From JAHDBG01 sp963922685 (GTDB taxonomy: Bacteria; Pseudomonadota; Gammaproteobacteria; Chromatiales; Chromatiaceae), in contig CAWUJM010000006.1 in NCBI GenBank assembly GCA_963922685.1, forward strand, positions 1 to 53,517: a DNA stretch of 53,517 nt. The letters run 5' to 3'. Numbering within the stretch: the stretch's first letter is position 1; each line of letters opens with the position of its first letter. Below, piece after piece: positions 29,100 to 37,999 of the stretch. A program made the translations under genes and the position numbers. Below the pieces are notes generated by a model. It saw nothing but the letters and a program-made list of their open reading frames with translations, was not told the DNA's origin and did no database searches.

Positions 29100-30380
29100 T
29101 TAATCGGATTGTATTGCACCATGCGGTGCTGGTTCGCGTATGGGTTTTTCCGGCAAAGTTGCTGGTCTGATGATCTGTGAAGACAGTCGCATGATTGCTT
29201 TATCGTCCGGAAATAAGGCCTTGCGATAATAAGCAGCAGCCTCTTGCAATTCGCCCATACATTCTGAGAGCCGCCCCAGTTCACGGTAGGCTGCTTCAGG
29301 CGGTTGTGCCTGCTGCACACATTTTTTCAGATAATCTCTGGCCTTACCCCATAATTCTGCCTGCAGACTCAGTCGGCCCAATGTAAATAATAACATAGCA
29401 TCTTCAGGATACTTCACCAGATATCTTTCCAGCTGCCGCAGATGTTTGCCTGGATTACTGATATTCAATTCGGTATATATTTCGAGCAAATCCGGCTGCC
29501 ATTTGTCATGAAATTTTTTGTATAGTAAAGATTCTGCTGTCTCGTCGCTATGCTGATATTTCAGATGACTGATATAATCACTGAAAAATTCCGGGTTTTT
29601 CTGCAAAGACCTGGGTTGTTTTTTCCATGTGCTGATAAGCTCATCGGCACTTCGGGTGTAAGCGACCTTTTTCAGGTATTCGCGTCTTATCTTAAGTTCT
29701 GTTTTGTTCAGCTGTTCCGGATTAAATACCTTATACTGCCTGAGTTCAGGCAATAATTGAATTAATTTCTCCCAATCGGATAATGTTTCATACAGCTGGT
29801 ACAGAAGACGTAATATATGCGCATGCCCGGGTGTGATTTCATGTAGGTTCTGTAATGTGGCCAGTGCCTGTTCCAGCTGACGATCTGCTAATTGCAGTTC
29901 TGCCTGAGTCAGTCCGATAGCAACATTCGCTGCCGGGATCTGAGCATATGCCAGTCGGATATAGCTGTCCCTGCGCTCAGTATTGCCCTGCTGCTGTGCT
30001 GCCTTAGCAGCGCCGAGATAGTTAATTAACGAAGCTTCCCCCTCAGATGCTGAATGTAACAGCTTTTTTTCTGCTTTTTCCCAGTTGCCTCCGGCAAGAT
30101 CGACTAAACCACGGGTCAGGTTTTTATGCGATCTGCGTATACGGTATTTCTGATACCAGGCATAAATATTTGCCGGAGCCTGGTAGGTGCGGATCCATAA
30201 TCTGATCAGAAAATACAGGATAGCAAACAGCAGGCCATTCAGAATTAAGAATAAGACCAGTGTCATTTCAACACTGTAATGGTTAAATGTCAGTATGATA
30301 TGGCCGCTATCCTGCCTGACTGATATGCCAACCAGCACACCTGTCAATAATATCAGCCAGATCTTTAACAGAAACTTCAT
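29100..30380 (-). CDS. hemY: HemY-type inner-membrane TPR protein
   Basis: This is a gammaproteobacterial HemY (not protoporphyrinogen oxidase). The 426-residue protein has two N-terminal membrane segments (LKIWLILLTGVLVGISV and LVLFLILNGLLFAILYFLIR). A conserved WIRTYQAPANIYAWYQKYR linker follows, and the remainder is TPR-like helices facing the cytoplasm or periplasm. It is thought to organise late heme enzymes, but its exact role is unresolved. It overlaps hemX by one base and precedes hemE by one base. Confidence 0.92.
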   Translation of the reverse strand: MKFLLKIWLILLTGVLVGISVRQDSGHIILTFNHYSVEMTLVLFLILNGLLFAILYFLIRLWIRTYQAPANIYAWYQKYRIRRSHKNLTRGLVDLAGGNWEKAEKKLLHSASEGEASLINYLGAAKAAQQQGNTERRDSYIRLAYAQIPAANVAIGLTQAELQLADRQLEQALATLQNLHEITPGHAHILRLLYQLYETLSDWEKLIQLLPELRQYKVFNPEQLNKTELKIRREYLKKVAYTRSADELISTWKKQPRSLQKNPEFFSDYISHLKYQHSDETAESLLYKKFHDKWQPDLLEIYTELNISNPGKHLRQLERYLVKYPEDAMLLFTLGRLSLQAELWGKARDYLKKCVQQAQPPEAAYRELGRLSECMGELQEAAAYYRKALFPDDKAIMRLSSQIIRPATLPEKPIREPAPHGAIQSD

Positions 30381-31423
30381 TATTCTGTGTTACCCGAAGT
30401 ATTGTCTGATTTCTGGTGTAATGCGGCTGAAAGATGACGGATATCAGGCATTTCGGGTAATAGTCTGACTTTTTGCAGTTCATCCATGATAGCCAGTATC
30501 TTTTTTTCTCCTTCTTTCCCGCTTGCGAGATAGGTTGTGAAATTCTTTTTTATATCCTCCAGGCTGCTGACATAGTGTTTCTGGTTGAGCTGTATTACAG
30601 CTAGTTCAGCCATCCTGATCTGTTGCGCGAAGATGTGATATAAGTAGGTTTTATATTCCTGAGAAACCACTATTTTTGCTGGCTTGTCATGTTTTTTTAT
30701 GCTGATGATATCACGAAACTCATGCCATATTCTTTCTGTAACCTTCTGTGGTTCTTTTTTTTCTTCCTGTTGTGGCTGAGTTCCTGGTAATAAAATAAAT
30801 TTTTTGAGCTCAGAATCAAGTTCGTCTAATCTTGATAACAGGTCTTCCTGACTGGTGCCGGATAGTGCATGAAGTTCGGAAATCTTTTCCGAAATCTGAT
30901 GGCGCAGATCAGGCCAGTCAGTCCCGTTTTCACTTTTCAGTCTGTCATTCGCCTCGTCTAAAATTGAGATAGTCGTTCTGACATCATTCAGAAAATACAG
31001 GCGATATTGTGCGATACGCAATAAATAATCGACTTCTGATATAGTCCATTCAGCATTGTTATCTTTTTCAGTATGTTCCAGTCGCTGGATCTTTTTGTGT
31101 AATATTTCATAATATTGTTCGAAGCTGTCATCATTGTTTTTTTTCAGTTCTCGTTTGATTTCAGATATGGCCTGATCATGTCTGCTCAATTCTGACTGAA
31201 CAGGTCTTAGCCCTGCATATTGTGCGTCCTGTTTTTTGTGTATCTCTGATATTATCAGATCGACTTTATCTTTATGCAGAATGAGAGAATAGCCATAATA
31301 AACACCCACACTTGTTATGGCGATCAACAGAATGAAAATCAGCCATACCATCCAGCGAACGAAGCCCGAGGTGCTTTGTTTTTCAGGAGGATCCGGAATA
31401 ATAGTCTCTTCTTGCGGGTTCAT
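30380..31423 (-). CDS. hemX: HemX-type membrane protein
   Basis: This 347-residue protein is of the HemX family, often misnamed uroporphyrinogen-III methyltransferase. It has one N-terminal membrane helix (VRWMVWLIFILLIAITSVGV), then a long coiled-coil-rich region with SEVDYLLRIAQYRLYFLND, the usual family signature, and a helical C-terminus. No SAM-binding motif is visible, so methyltransferase activity is not expected. It partners with hemY. The usual upstream hemC-hemD are absent here; trmB lies 28 bp upstream instead. Confidence 0.9.
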   Translation of the reverse strand: MNPQEETIIPDPPEKQSTSGFVRWMVWLIFILLIAITSVGVYYGYSLILHKDKVDLIISEIHKKQDAQYAGLRPVQSELSRHDQAISEIKRELKKNNDDSFEQYYEILHKKIQRLEHTEKDNNAEWTISEVDYLLRIAQYRLYFLNDVRTTISILDEANDRLKSENGTDWPDLRHQISEKISELHALSGTSQEDLLSRLDELDSELKKFILLPGTQPQQEEKKEPQKVTERIWHEFRDIISIKKHDKPAKIVVSQEYKTYLYHIFAQQIRMAELAVIQLNQKHYVSSLEDIKKNFTTYLASGKEGEKKILAIMDELQKVRLLPEMPDIRHLSAALHQKSDNTSGNTE

Positions 31424-31451
31424 ATGTTCTCAATCATCATGGCTTGCAAGG

Positions 31452-32159
31452 TTATGATGTCCTGTCTGCAGCAGAACGCCGGAAGATCAGGTCGCGCACC
31501 TTGTGTCCGAGTGCCTGACCACGTTGTTCAAACCGGGTCAGCGGACGTTCCGGTGGACGTGGCACATAACCACTGCCTGTGGCTGTATTCTGTAGCTGTG
31601 GTTGTGCTGACAGTACGGACAGCATCTGTTCAGCATAAGGCTCCCAGTCGGTTGCCAGGTGCAGAATGCCACCGGGCTGCAGTTTGTGTGTAACCAGTTG
31701 TACAAAGTCCGGTTGTATCAGTCGTCGTTTATGGTGTCTTTTTTTTGGCCAGGGATCAGGAAAAAATATGCAGATGCCAGCCAGCGACTGATCAGGCAGC
31801 CGATGATGCAGTACTTCCAGTGCATCCTGTTGCAGAATACGTGCATTCTGGCTGTTTTGTGCTGCCAGGCGTTGTAACAGGCGGCCAACACCGGGCGTAT
31901 GTACTTCAATCCCGAGAAAATTGCGAGCCGGATAACGATCTGCTGATTCTGCCAGGGCAGCACCATTGCCGCAGCCGATTTCCAGCCAGACCGGTCGGGT
32001 ATTGCCGAATAATGTGATGTTATTCAACCGGGTTGATTCAGCCGTTACGCCGAAGCGTGGCCAGAACTGGTCAAATGCCCGTTGCTGGCCGCTGGTCAGG
32101 CGGCCCTGACGTAACACATAACTGCGGATCGGACGTAATGTCGGTGGTTGTGCTGGCAC
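31452..32159 (-). CDS. trmB: tRNA (guanine-46 N7)-methyltransferase
   Basis: TrmB forms m7G46 in the variable loop of tRNAs. Motifs are WLEIGCGNGAALAESA (SAM), NFLGIEVHTPGVGRLL and FFPDPWPKKRHHKRRLIQP. I start at GTG 32159 (residues PAQPPTLRPIRSYVLRQGR), just after the bufC stop, giving 235 residues. A longer open frame reaching 32414 lies inside bufC and reads as low-complexity sequence unlike the family, so I reject it. No strong ribosome site precedes the GTG, so coupling to bufC translation is likely. Confidence 0.93.
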   Translation of the reverse strand: MPAQPPTLRPIRSYVLRQGRLTSGQQRAFDQFWPRFGVTAESTRLNNITLFGNTRPVWLEIGCGNGAALAESADRYPARNFLGIEVHTPGVGRLLQRLAAQNSQNARILQQDALEVLHHRLPDQSLAGICIFFPDPWPKKRHHKRRLIQPDFVQLVTHKLQPGGILHLATDWEPYAEQMLSVLSAQPQLQNTATGSGYVPRPPERPLTRFEQRGQALGHKVRDLIFRRSAADRTS

Positions 32160-32164
32160 AGGGT

Positions 32165-32941
32165 TTAGTCTGGCAGAATGAAGTGACTGATCCAGCCGCG
32201 TGCAATATAGTCCGGGAGTTCCGGCAGCACTGTTGCTACCTCCGGCCGGGTCGCCAGAGTGGCCAGGCTGTGTTGTGCCAACTGCGCCAGTAACTGACCG
32301 GCAGCGACCGTGATACGGCTGACTTGTGGCTGCCATCCGGCCCGATGGACACACAAGGCCTCCGGCGCATCCAGGCCAGGTAAGGTCGTGGGTAATGTGC
32401 CGTGTTGTTGCCAATGTTGCCAGATCGCATACACCGGCCAGGTGGTTTGCAGCAGCCCGGTCGCGGGTGCCGGCTGCAATCGCACCTGTGCCTGCTCACG
32501 GGCCGTCAGTGCTGCATAGTCAGCTGTCGGGAAGGCGGCAACATCCGCAGCATAGTAGGCCCGGTGCAGTAAAAATTCAAGCTGGCTGAGGTCGCTGAGA
32601 TAAGGCAGATCGGATAATGCACTGAAGGTGTCTGGTGGATGCGCGAGCCAGGTGGGAAGTTCAGCTCCGTACCGGTTCAGGTCCCAGTGGGTCGCCGGAT
32701 GATCCCGGGCATAATGTTGTGCCAGCGTCTGAAAGCAGTCAGAACCCAGCACGGCACAGGTCATCGGATAGATGGCCTGCAGGGCATTGTTGCAGCTGCC
32801 CTGCCTGTTGCGGCGGTAGATATGCAGACGTTCGGTGGGTGTGAGGCCAGGCTGAGGTGCAATGTGTTCTGCCAGGCTGTTCTCAGTACCCTGTATCGCC
32901 TGCAGAAACTGGTGTTGCAGACGGGCTAGTGGTAGACTCAT
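32165..32941 (-). CDS. bufC: BufC/HvfC family (DUF2063) partner of a RiPP-modifying enzyme
   Basis: This 258-residue protein has an N-terminal DUF2063 domain (LQHQFLQAIQG, RLHIYRRNRQGSCNNALQAI, YPMTCAVLGSDCF) and a C-terminal wHTH-like half. In characterised bufferin systems BufC is a RiPP-recognition partner that helps the multinuclear iron enzyme BufB engage its precursor peptide. Its ATG overlaps the bufB stop by 4 bp (ATGA). It is not a DNA-binding regulator despite frequent annotation as such. Confidence 0.88.
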   Translation of the reverse strand: MSLPLARLQHQFLQAIQGTENSLAEHIAPQPGLTPTERLHIYRRNRQGSCNNALQAIYPMTCAVLGSDCFQTLAQHYARDHPATHWDLNRYGAELPTWLAHPPDTFSALSDLPYLSDLSQLEFLLHRAYYAADVAAFPTADYAALTAREQAQVRLQPAPATGLLQTTWPVYAIWQHWQQHGTLPTTLPGLDAPEALCVHRAGWQPQVSRITVAAGQLLAQLAQHSLATLATRPEVATVLPELPDYIARGWISHFILPD

Positions 32942-33762
32942 CGTCCACAGGCCTGCTGGCGCAGATCAGTCGCCCGGGCAGCCTGTGCCAGCAAGGTCTG
33001 CAGGGGTGGAATATCATTGTCCCATTCAATCAGGGTCGGGGTCTCCGGGAAATCGCTCAGGACCTGCTGATACAGGGCCCAGACTGGTTCAGCCACCGGA
33101 TTATTGTGCGCATCAATCAGGATATTGCCCTGGTCTGAGAAGCCAGCCAGATGGATTTCACGTACGCGTTTCCGGGGTATTGCCCGGATAAAGTCGTGCG
33201 GATCTGTACCCAGATTACGCTGATTCACATACAGATTATTGATATCCAGCAACAGATCGCAATCGGCCTGCTGCAGCACTTCAGCCAGAAATTCGCCTTC
33301 GCTCATCTCACTTGACGTCCAGGTCAGGTAGGCAGACACATTTTCGATCAGAATGCGTTGTCCGAGACAGTCCTGAGCCTGCCGTATGCGTCCGGCCAGA
33401 TGGGTGGCAGTGTCTGCGGTATACGGCAGGGGGAGCAGGTCATGACTCTGCGCCATACCCTGATGGCAGAAGCAGGCATGTTCAGAAATCCAGGCCGCCT
33501 GAGTACGGTCTGCCAGTTGTTTCAGTGCCTGCAGATAGTCTGTATCAAGCGGTGTCGTTCCGCCGAGGGACAGATTGACACCGTGCAGCGTCACCGGATA
33601 GATGGCACAGATCGTATCCAGCAGATGCAGATCCAGGCCGCTCTGGTGAATGAAGTTGTCGCTGAGAATTTCTAACCAGGAAACGCTGTCAGGTTGCTGA
33701 ATCAACGGCGTGATGTGCGGGGTGCGCAGGCCGATGCCGACATCATGAATCGGGTGAGACAT
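32938..33762 (-). CDS. bufB: BufB multinuclear iron-dependent oxidase (DUF692/MNIO)
   Basis: This 274-residue TIM-barrel enzyme is of the MNIO family, which modifies cysteines in precursor peptides. Metal-ligand strands are visible: PVTLHGVNLSLG, ISEHACFCHQG, ILIENVSAYL, CDLLLDINNLYVN, REIHLAGFSD, IDAHNNPV and PTLIEWDNDIP. I start at ATG 33762 (MSHPIHDVGIGLR), the common N-terminus. An in-frame start at 33801 would overlap bufA. The neighbours bufA and bufC make the assignment to a bufferin pathway firm by context. Confidence 0.92.
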   Translation of the reverse strand: MSHPIHDVGIGLRTPHITPLIQQPDSVSWLEILSDNFIHQSGLDLHLLDTICAIYPVTLHGVNLSLGGTTPLDTDYLQALKQLADRTQAAWISEHACFCHQGMAQSHDLLPLPYTADTATHLAGRIRQAQDCLGQRILIENVSAYLTWTSSEMSEGEFLAEVLQQADCDLLLDINNLYVNQRNLGTDPHDFIRAIPRKRVREIHLAGFSDQGNILIDAHNNPVAEPVWALYQQVLSDFPETPTLIEWDNDIPPLQTLLAQAARATDLRQQACGR

Positions 33763-33797
33763 GGTGAGATGCCCTGCGGAAACACAGGGCAGATATT

Positions 33798-34082
33798 TCA
33801 ACCCTTCGCTGGTTTGATTTTAGCAACGACACCGCCGGTGATTTTCGTGCAGGTACCGGCAGGCACATACACCCATTCTGTATCCATATTGTCTCGCGGT
33901 GCCTGTCCGGCACAACTGTGTGCACCGTCCAGTGCGCCACAATCATTTCTGCCTTCCTTAGCGATGCCAGCACATTTTTCCCAGGCCTTCGGGTTATCCG
34001 GTACAGCAAACGCCTGAGATGCTCCGAGTGTGGCAATACCGGCGATGGTTGCCGTCAGGATTGAGGTTGTCGTCTGACGCAT
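33798..34082 (-). CDS. bufA: Bufferin precursor peptide BufA1 (DUF2282)
   Basis: This 94-residue preprotein has a Sec signal (about residues 1-26, ending ASQAFA). The mature part carries four cysteines (C37 in WEKCAGIA, C48 in GRNDCGA, C57 in AHSCAGQ, C78 in PAGTCTKITGG), the BufA1 pattern. In studied bufferins the MNIO enzyme converts central cysteines to thiooxazole-type heterocycles, producing a periplasmic copper-binding RiPP. Acidic and basic residues surround the core. It is the first gene of a leftward transcript, with 158 bp to the divergent permease gene, where copper-responsive control would be expected but no site is recognised. Confidence 0.9.
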   Translation of the reverse strand: MRQTTTSILTATIAGIATLGASQAFAVPDNPKAWEKCAGIAKEGRNDCGALDGAHSCAGQAPRDNMDTEWVYVPAGTCTKITGGVVAKIKPAKG

Positions 34083-34240
34083 GATCGTAATCTCCTGAAA
34101 TTAAAAGGTGCACAGGCCCTGTAACAAGTCAGGGTGATGGCGTGAAATGCATCACTGCGACAATCCTGCGGGCGGAGAGTTGCACAGCATACCATAGCTA
34201 CCCGGGATGCTCCCTATCGCACCCGTATCTGGATTCTGTC

Positions 34241-35218
34241 ATGACTGCCTACCTGATTCGTCGCATTCTGTATGCGCTGCCGATCGTGATCGGCGTCAAT
34301 CTGCTCACCTTTGCACTGTTCTTTGTGGTGAATACACCGGAAGATATGGCACGGATGCATCTGGGTCAGAAGCGGGTGACTGAAGCTGCAGTGCAGGCCT
34401 GGCAGGCTGAACGTGGTTATGATCAGCCACTGTTATGGAATACAGCTGCGGCAGGCTGGCAGGTGTTGACTGAGACACTGTTTTTTACCAAATCGCTGAA
34501 GTTGTTTGCGTTTGACTTCGGTCAGTCAGACAGTGGGCGCGATATCGGATATGACATCAGCCAGCGAATGTGGCCCAGTCTGGCATTGGCGATACCGATT
34601 CTGCTGATCGGGCTGCTGGTGAATATCACCTTCGCACTGTTACTGGCGTTGTTTCGCGGCACCGCACTGGATACGTGGGGGGTGGTGTTATGCGTCGGTC
34701 TGTTGTCGATTTCAGGGTTGTTTTATATCATCGGCGGGCAGGTGTTGATTGGCAGTCTGCTCAGACTGGCCCCGATCTCCGGCTATGATACGGGTGTGCA
34801 GGCGTGGAAGTTTCTGATCTTGCCGGTGGTGGTGGGTGTGCTGGGAGCGATTGGCTCCGGTACCCGCTGGTACCGAAGCCTGTTTCTGGAAGAAATCGGT
34901 AAGGATTTTGTGCGCACAGCGCGCGCCAAAGGGTTGAGCGAGATGGCAATCCTGTTCCGGCATGTGCTGCGTAATGCACTGATTCCGATTCTGACCGGCG
35001 TCGTGGTGATACTGCCAACCCTGTTTATGGGTAGCCTGCTGCTGGAGTCGTTTTTTGGCATTCCGGGTCTGGGCAGCTATACGATTGATGCGATTCAGCG
35101 CCAGGACTTTGCGATTGTGCGGGTGATGGTCTTTCTGGGCACCGTGCTGTATATCCTGGGGCTGATCCTGACCGATCTGTCTTATACCATCGCAGATCCC
35201 CGGGTGAGGCTGAACTGA
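34241..35218 (+). CDS. Opp/Dpp-type ABC transporter permease 1 (OppB-like)
   Basis: This 325-residue inner-membrane protein begins MTAYLIRRILYALPIVIGVN, the OppB-type N-terminal helix. It ends with the permease EAA-like loop (GKDFVRTARAKGLSEMAI then RHVLRNALIPIL) and GSLLLESFFGIPGLGSYTIDAIQRQD. A large periplasmic loop lies between helix 1 and the core. The start at 34241 is chosen from family alignment; upstream codons are unrelated. Its stop overlaps permease 2 as TGATG. No binding protein or ATPase gene adjoins, so the energy and substrate partners must be elsewhere. Confidence 0.85.
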   Translation: MTAYLIRRILYALPIVIGVNLLTFALFFVVNTPEDMARMHLGQKRVTEAAVQAWQAERGYDQPLLWNTAAAGWQVLTETLFFTKSLKLFAFDFGQSDSGRDIGYDISQRMWPSLALAIPILLIGLLVNITFALLLALFRGTALDTWGVVLCVGLLSISGLFYIIGGQVLIGSLLRLAPISGYDTGVQAWKFLILPVVVGVLGAIGSGTRWYRSLFLEEIGKDFVRTARAKGLSEMAILFRHVLRNALIPILTGVVVILPTLFMGSLLLESFFGIPGLGSYTIDAIQRQDFAIVRVMVFLGTVLYILGLILTDLSYTIADPRVRLN

Positions 35219-36588
35219 TGCCGTTTCAGCCAGTGATCTTAGCGACGGATGCCCTGATTTATCTGCTGGTACTGGTGATCGCCGGGTTTGTGGTGTATGC
35301 CAGACGGCAACCCCATCTGCTGGCACCGTGGCAGCAGGTGGCACAGCGGCGGGTCGCGATGGGGGCCTGGGTCGTGATCGTGTTGTATCTGCTCATCGGA
35401 TTCAGCGACACACTGCACTTTCGTCTGGCGGACGGACAGGGTGCGACTGGTCAGACACGCTATGCGACCCAAGTAGTTAGTTTGCTGGATGTCATGACCG
35501 GGTCTTTGCGTGAGCGGCGCGAAAAGACCTACTCAGCACCCTTTGCGACACATCTGTACAGCAAAGAGATGGTTGATCTGCCCGATGGTGGTCAGCAGCG
35601 TTTGTATCCATCCCTGCAGTATGGCGGGCAGCATCTGGCAGATCCGTCGGATCGGATGTGGGATATCGCCTGGCGTGGCCTGCTCGGTGCAGCCGCCGGG
35701 TGTGGTGTGTTTATACTGTTATTGCTGGTGCGCTGCCGTTGTCGGATGGCCACGTTATACCAGTTGTGGCATGCGCCGGAACAAGCTGCGAGCCGCAGTG
35801 CCTGGGGGGTGCTGGCGGCCCTGTGTCTGCTGGTCGGGGCCGTGATCAGTCTGAGTGCAGTGTACCATGTACTGGGTACCGACAAGGTTGGCGAGGATGT
35901 GTTGTACCAGGCACTGAAAAGCGTGCGCACCGGCCTGGTGATCGGGACGCTGACGACTCTGGTGATGTTGCCTGCTGCCTTGTTACTGGGCACGATGGCA
36001 GGTTATTTTCGTGGCTGGGTGGACGATATTATCCAGTATCTGTACACCACCCTGAGTTCGGTGCCGGGTGTGTTGCTGATTGCCGCCTCCATTCTGGTGA
36101 TGCAGGTGTACATGAGCAATCATCCGGCAGAATTTACCAGCCTGACCGAACGGTCAGATTTCCGCCTGTTATGTTTATGCCTGATACTGGGGCTGACCAG
36201 CTGGACCTCATTGTGTCGGTTGTTGCGCGGCGAGGCACTGAAGTTGCGCCAGATGGATTATGTACAGGCGGCCCAGACACTGGGGGTCGGACACTTCACG
36301 ATTCTGTGGCGGCATATTGTGCCGAACGTGATGCATATTGTGCTGATCGTGATCGTGCTGGACTTCAGTGGCCTGGTGCTGGCTGAAGCCGTCCTGTCCT
36401 ATATCAATATCGGCGTGGATCCGAATACCTACAGCTGGGGCAATATGATCAATAGCGCGCGTCTGGAACTGGCGCGTGAGCCAGTCGTCTGGTGGTCACT
36501 GACGGCAGCCTTCGGCTTTATGTTTGTGCTGGTGCTGGCGGCGAATCTGCTGGCAGATGCGGTGCGGGATGCGTTTGATCCCCGCTAA
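35218..36588 (+). CDS. Opp/Dpp-type ABC transporter permease 2 (OppC-like, extended)
   Basis: This 456-residue permease partner is longer than OppC (about 300). An extended N-terminal part contains two membrane segments and a periplasmic stretch (about residues 60-140: DTLHFRLADG, TGSLRERREKTYSAPFATHL). The conserved core includes GTMAGYFRGWVDDIIQYLYT, LLRGEALKLRQMDYVQAAQT and the C-terminal EAVLSYINIGVDPNTYSWGN. The extension resembles that of some peptide permeases. The first P450 gene starts 8 bp after its stop, suggesting a shared transcript and possibly a role in exporting or importing the pathway product or precursor (inference). Confidence 0.84.
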   Translation: MPFQPVILATDALIYLLVLVIAGFVVYARRQPHLLAPWQQVAQRRVAMGAWVVIVLYLLIGFSDTLHFRLADGQGATGQTRYATQVVSLLDVMTGSLRERREKTYSAPFATHLYSKEMVDLPDGGQQRLYPSLQYGGQHLADPSDRMWDIAWRGLLGAAAGCGVFILLLLVRCRCRMATLYQLWHAPEQAASRSAWGVLAALCLLVGAVISLSAVYHVLGTDKVGEDVLYQALKSVRTGLVIGTLTTLVMLPAALLLGTMAGYFRGWVDDIIQYLYTTLSSVPGVLLIAASILVMQVYMSNHPAEFTSLTERSDFRLLCLCLILGLTSWTSLCRLLRGEALKLRQMDYVQAAQTLGVGHFTILWRHIVPNVMHIVLIVIVLDFSGLVLAEAVLSYINIGVDPNTYSWGNMINSARLELAREPVVWWSLTAAFGFMFVLVLAANLLADAVRDAFDPR

Positions 36589-36596
36589 GGATAATC

Positions 36597-37988
36597 ATGC
36601 AACAGAATAATATTTCTTCAGGTCAGAACATCCGTCCGCCTCAGATTAAGGGTTGGCCTCTGGTTGGTGTATTGCCCTATCTGTATCGGCAAAAGCTTGA
36701 TTTTTTATTACAGGCCAGAGCTGAGCATGGAGATGTCTTTCGTGTGCGGCTGGGTACGACTGACATCACTGTGCTGGGACATCCGGATCACGCTCAGCAT
36801 GTTCTGATCGACAATGCACGTAACTATCAGAACAAAGGCAGTGTCGGGTGGCGTATTGCACCGTTACCACTCATGCGGAGCGGACTGGCGACAACTATAC
36901 AGGCGCAGGCTGCATGGCAGCAGCAACGTCGTGGTGTACAGCCTTATTTTCACCCTAAGCGTCTGGGGGATCTGACTAACTGGATGGCTGAAGCCATTGC
37001 AGAGTGTCTGATTGGCTGGGATGATTTCGTGACCTCCGGTCAGGCAATTGACACGATGCAGGAAGTAACCCGTATCATCATTAATGTTATTGGAAAAACA
37101 ATCTTTGGTATTCGTATTCCGGCTGAAGAAGCAGATAGTATTGCGACCGAATTCAGAATTGTGATGGATTATCTCTGGCGGGGTACGATACAAAATAGCC
37201 TGCCTGACTGGATACCTGTACCAGGTAAAGCTCGTTACCAGCAAGCGATCAGGGCATTTGATGCACATGTGGATCAGCTGACAGAACGTGCCTTACAGCC
37301 TCATGCCAGGCCAGATAACCTGATAGTGACACTGAATAAACTGGTGAAAACAGGTGATATGACCCGTGAGCAATTGCATAATGAAGCAGTTACCCTGTTA
37401 GTTGCCGGATATGAATCCAGTTCAGCGAATTTAAGTTGGGTATTTCATCTGCTGACTCAGCATCAGACGATACAACACCGTTTGCAGTCTGAGATTACAA
37501 CTGTTCTGGGTACCCGTCTGCCTGCCTTTGCTGATATCGCTGATCTGTCTTATTCCCGCATGGTGTTACAGGAAACACTCAGACTGTATGCTCCCAGCTA
37601 CTGGATACAACGTCAGGCTGCGGCGGATGACGAGATTGGTGGTTTCCATATCCCGGCAGGTGAAATTGTGGTCTCCATGATTCACCTGGTCCACATGCAC
37701 CCGGACATCTGGGAGCAACCAGATCGCTTTGATCCGGAACGTTTTCTCCCGGAACACGTGCAGGCACGACATAAACGCGCCTGGCTACCATTTGGTGCCG
37801 GGAAGCGTATGTGTATGGCAGTTGAATTTGCCTTGATTCAGGGCCAGTTGATTTTAAGTCAGATCTTTCAGCGTTATCATTTAAGTGCTGTCCCGGGGGG
37901 GACAGCACCTGAAGCCTTCGTGGCTTCTAACATCAGGCCAAAGCAGGGTGTCCGGGTCCATGCCAGTTTGAGAACCAAATCTCATTAA
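36597..37988 (+). CDS. Cytochrome P450 (first of a pair)
   Basis: This 463-residue soluble P450 has the I-helix segment LLVAGYESSSANLSW (270-281), with serines where the usual threonine sits. The K-helix QETLRLYAP carries E326 and R329, and the heme-thiolate Cys406 lies in FGAGKRMCMA. The N-terminus resembles the class that begins PPxxxGWPLVG, and no membrane anchor is seen. AAGGA precedes the ATG. It resembles the second P450 of the cluster at many positions (GTTDITVLGHPD versus GTEVTVLGHPD), suggesting gene duplication. No ferredoxin or reductase lies beside it, so electrons must come from elsewhere. Presumed role: hydroxylation of the pathway intermediate. Confidence 0.93.
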   Translation: MQQNNISSGQNIRPPQIKGWPLVGVLPYLYRQKLDFLLQARAEHGDVFRVRLGTTDITVLGHPDHAQHVLIDNARNYQNKGSVGWRIAPLPLMRSGLATTIQAQAAWQQQRRGVQPYFHPKRLGDLTNWMAEAIAECLIGWDDFVTSGQAIDTMQEVTRIIINVIGKTIFGIRIPAEEADSIATEFRIVMDYLWRGTIQNSLPDWIPVPGKARYQQAIRAFDAHVDQLTERALQPHARPDNLIVTLNKLVKTGDMTREQLHNEAVTLLVAGYESSSANLSWVFHLLTQHQTIQHRLQSEITTVLGTRLPAFADIADLSYSRMVLQETLRLYAPSYWIQRQAAADDEIGGFHIPAGEIVVSMIHLVHMHPDIWEQPDRFDPERFLPEHVQARHKRAWLPFGAGKRMCMAVEFALIQGQLILSQIFQRYHLSAVPGGTAPEAFVASNIRPKQGVRVHASLRTKSH

Positions 37989-37999
37989 CTACAATCTGA

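Noticed and set aside
28016..29320. Long hemE start reaching 29320
   Set aside because: The extra N-terminal residues lie in hemY and do not match the family; ATG 29098 does.
31452..32414. Long trmB start reaching 32414
   Set aside because: The extra 85 residues lie inside bufC in another frame and look like low-complexity read-through; GTG 32159 fits the family.
32165..32941. bufC as a DNA-binding transcription regulator
   Set aside because: The gene is commonly labelled that way, but its position and DUF2063 domain fit the RiPP partner role.
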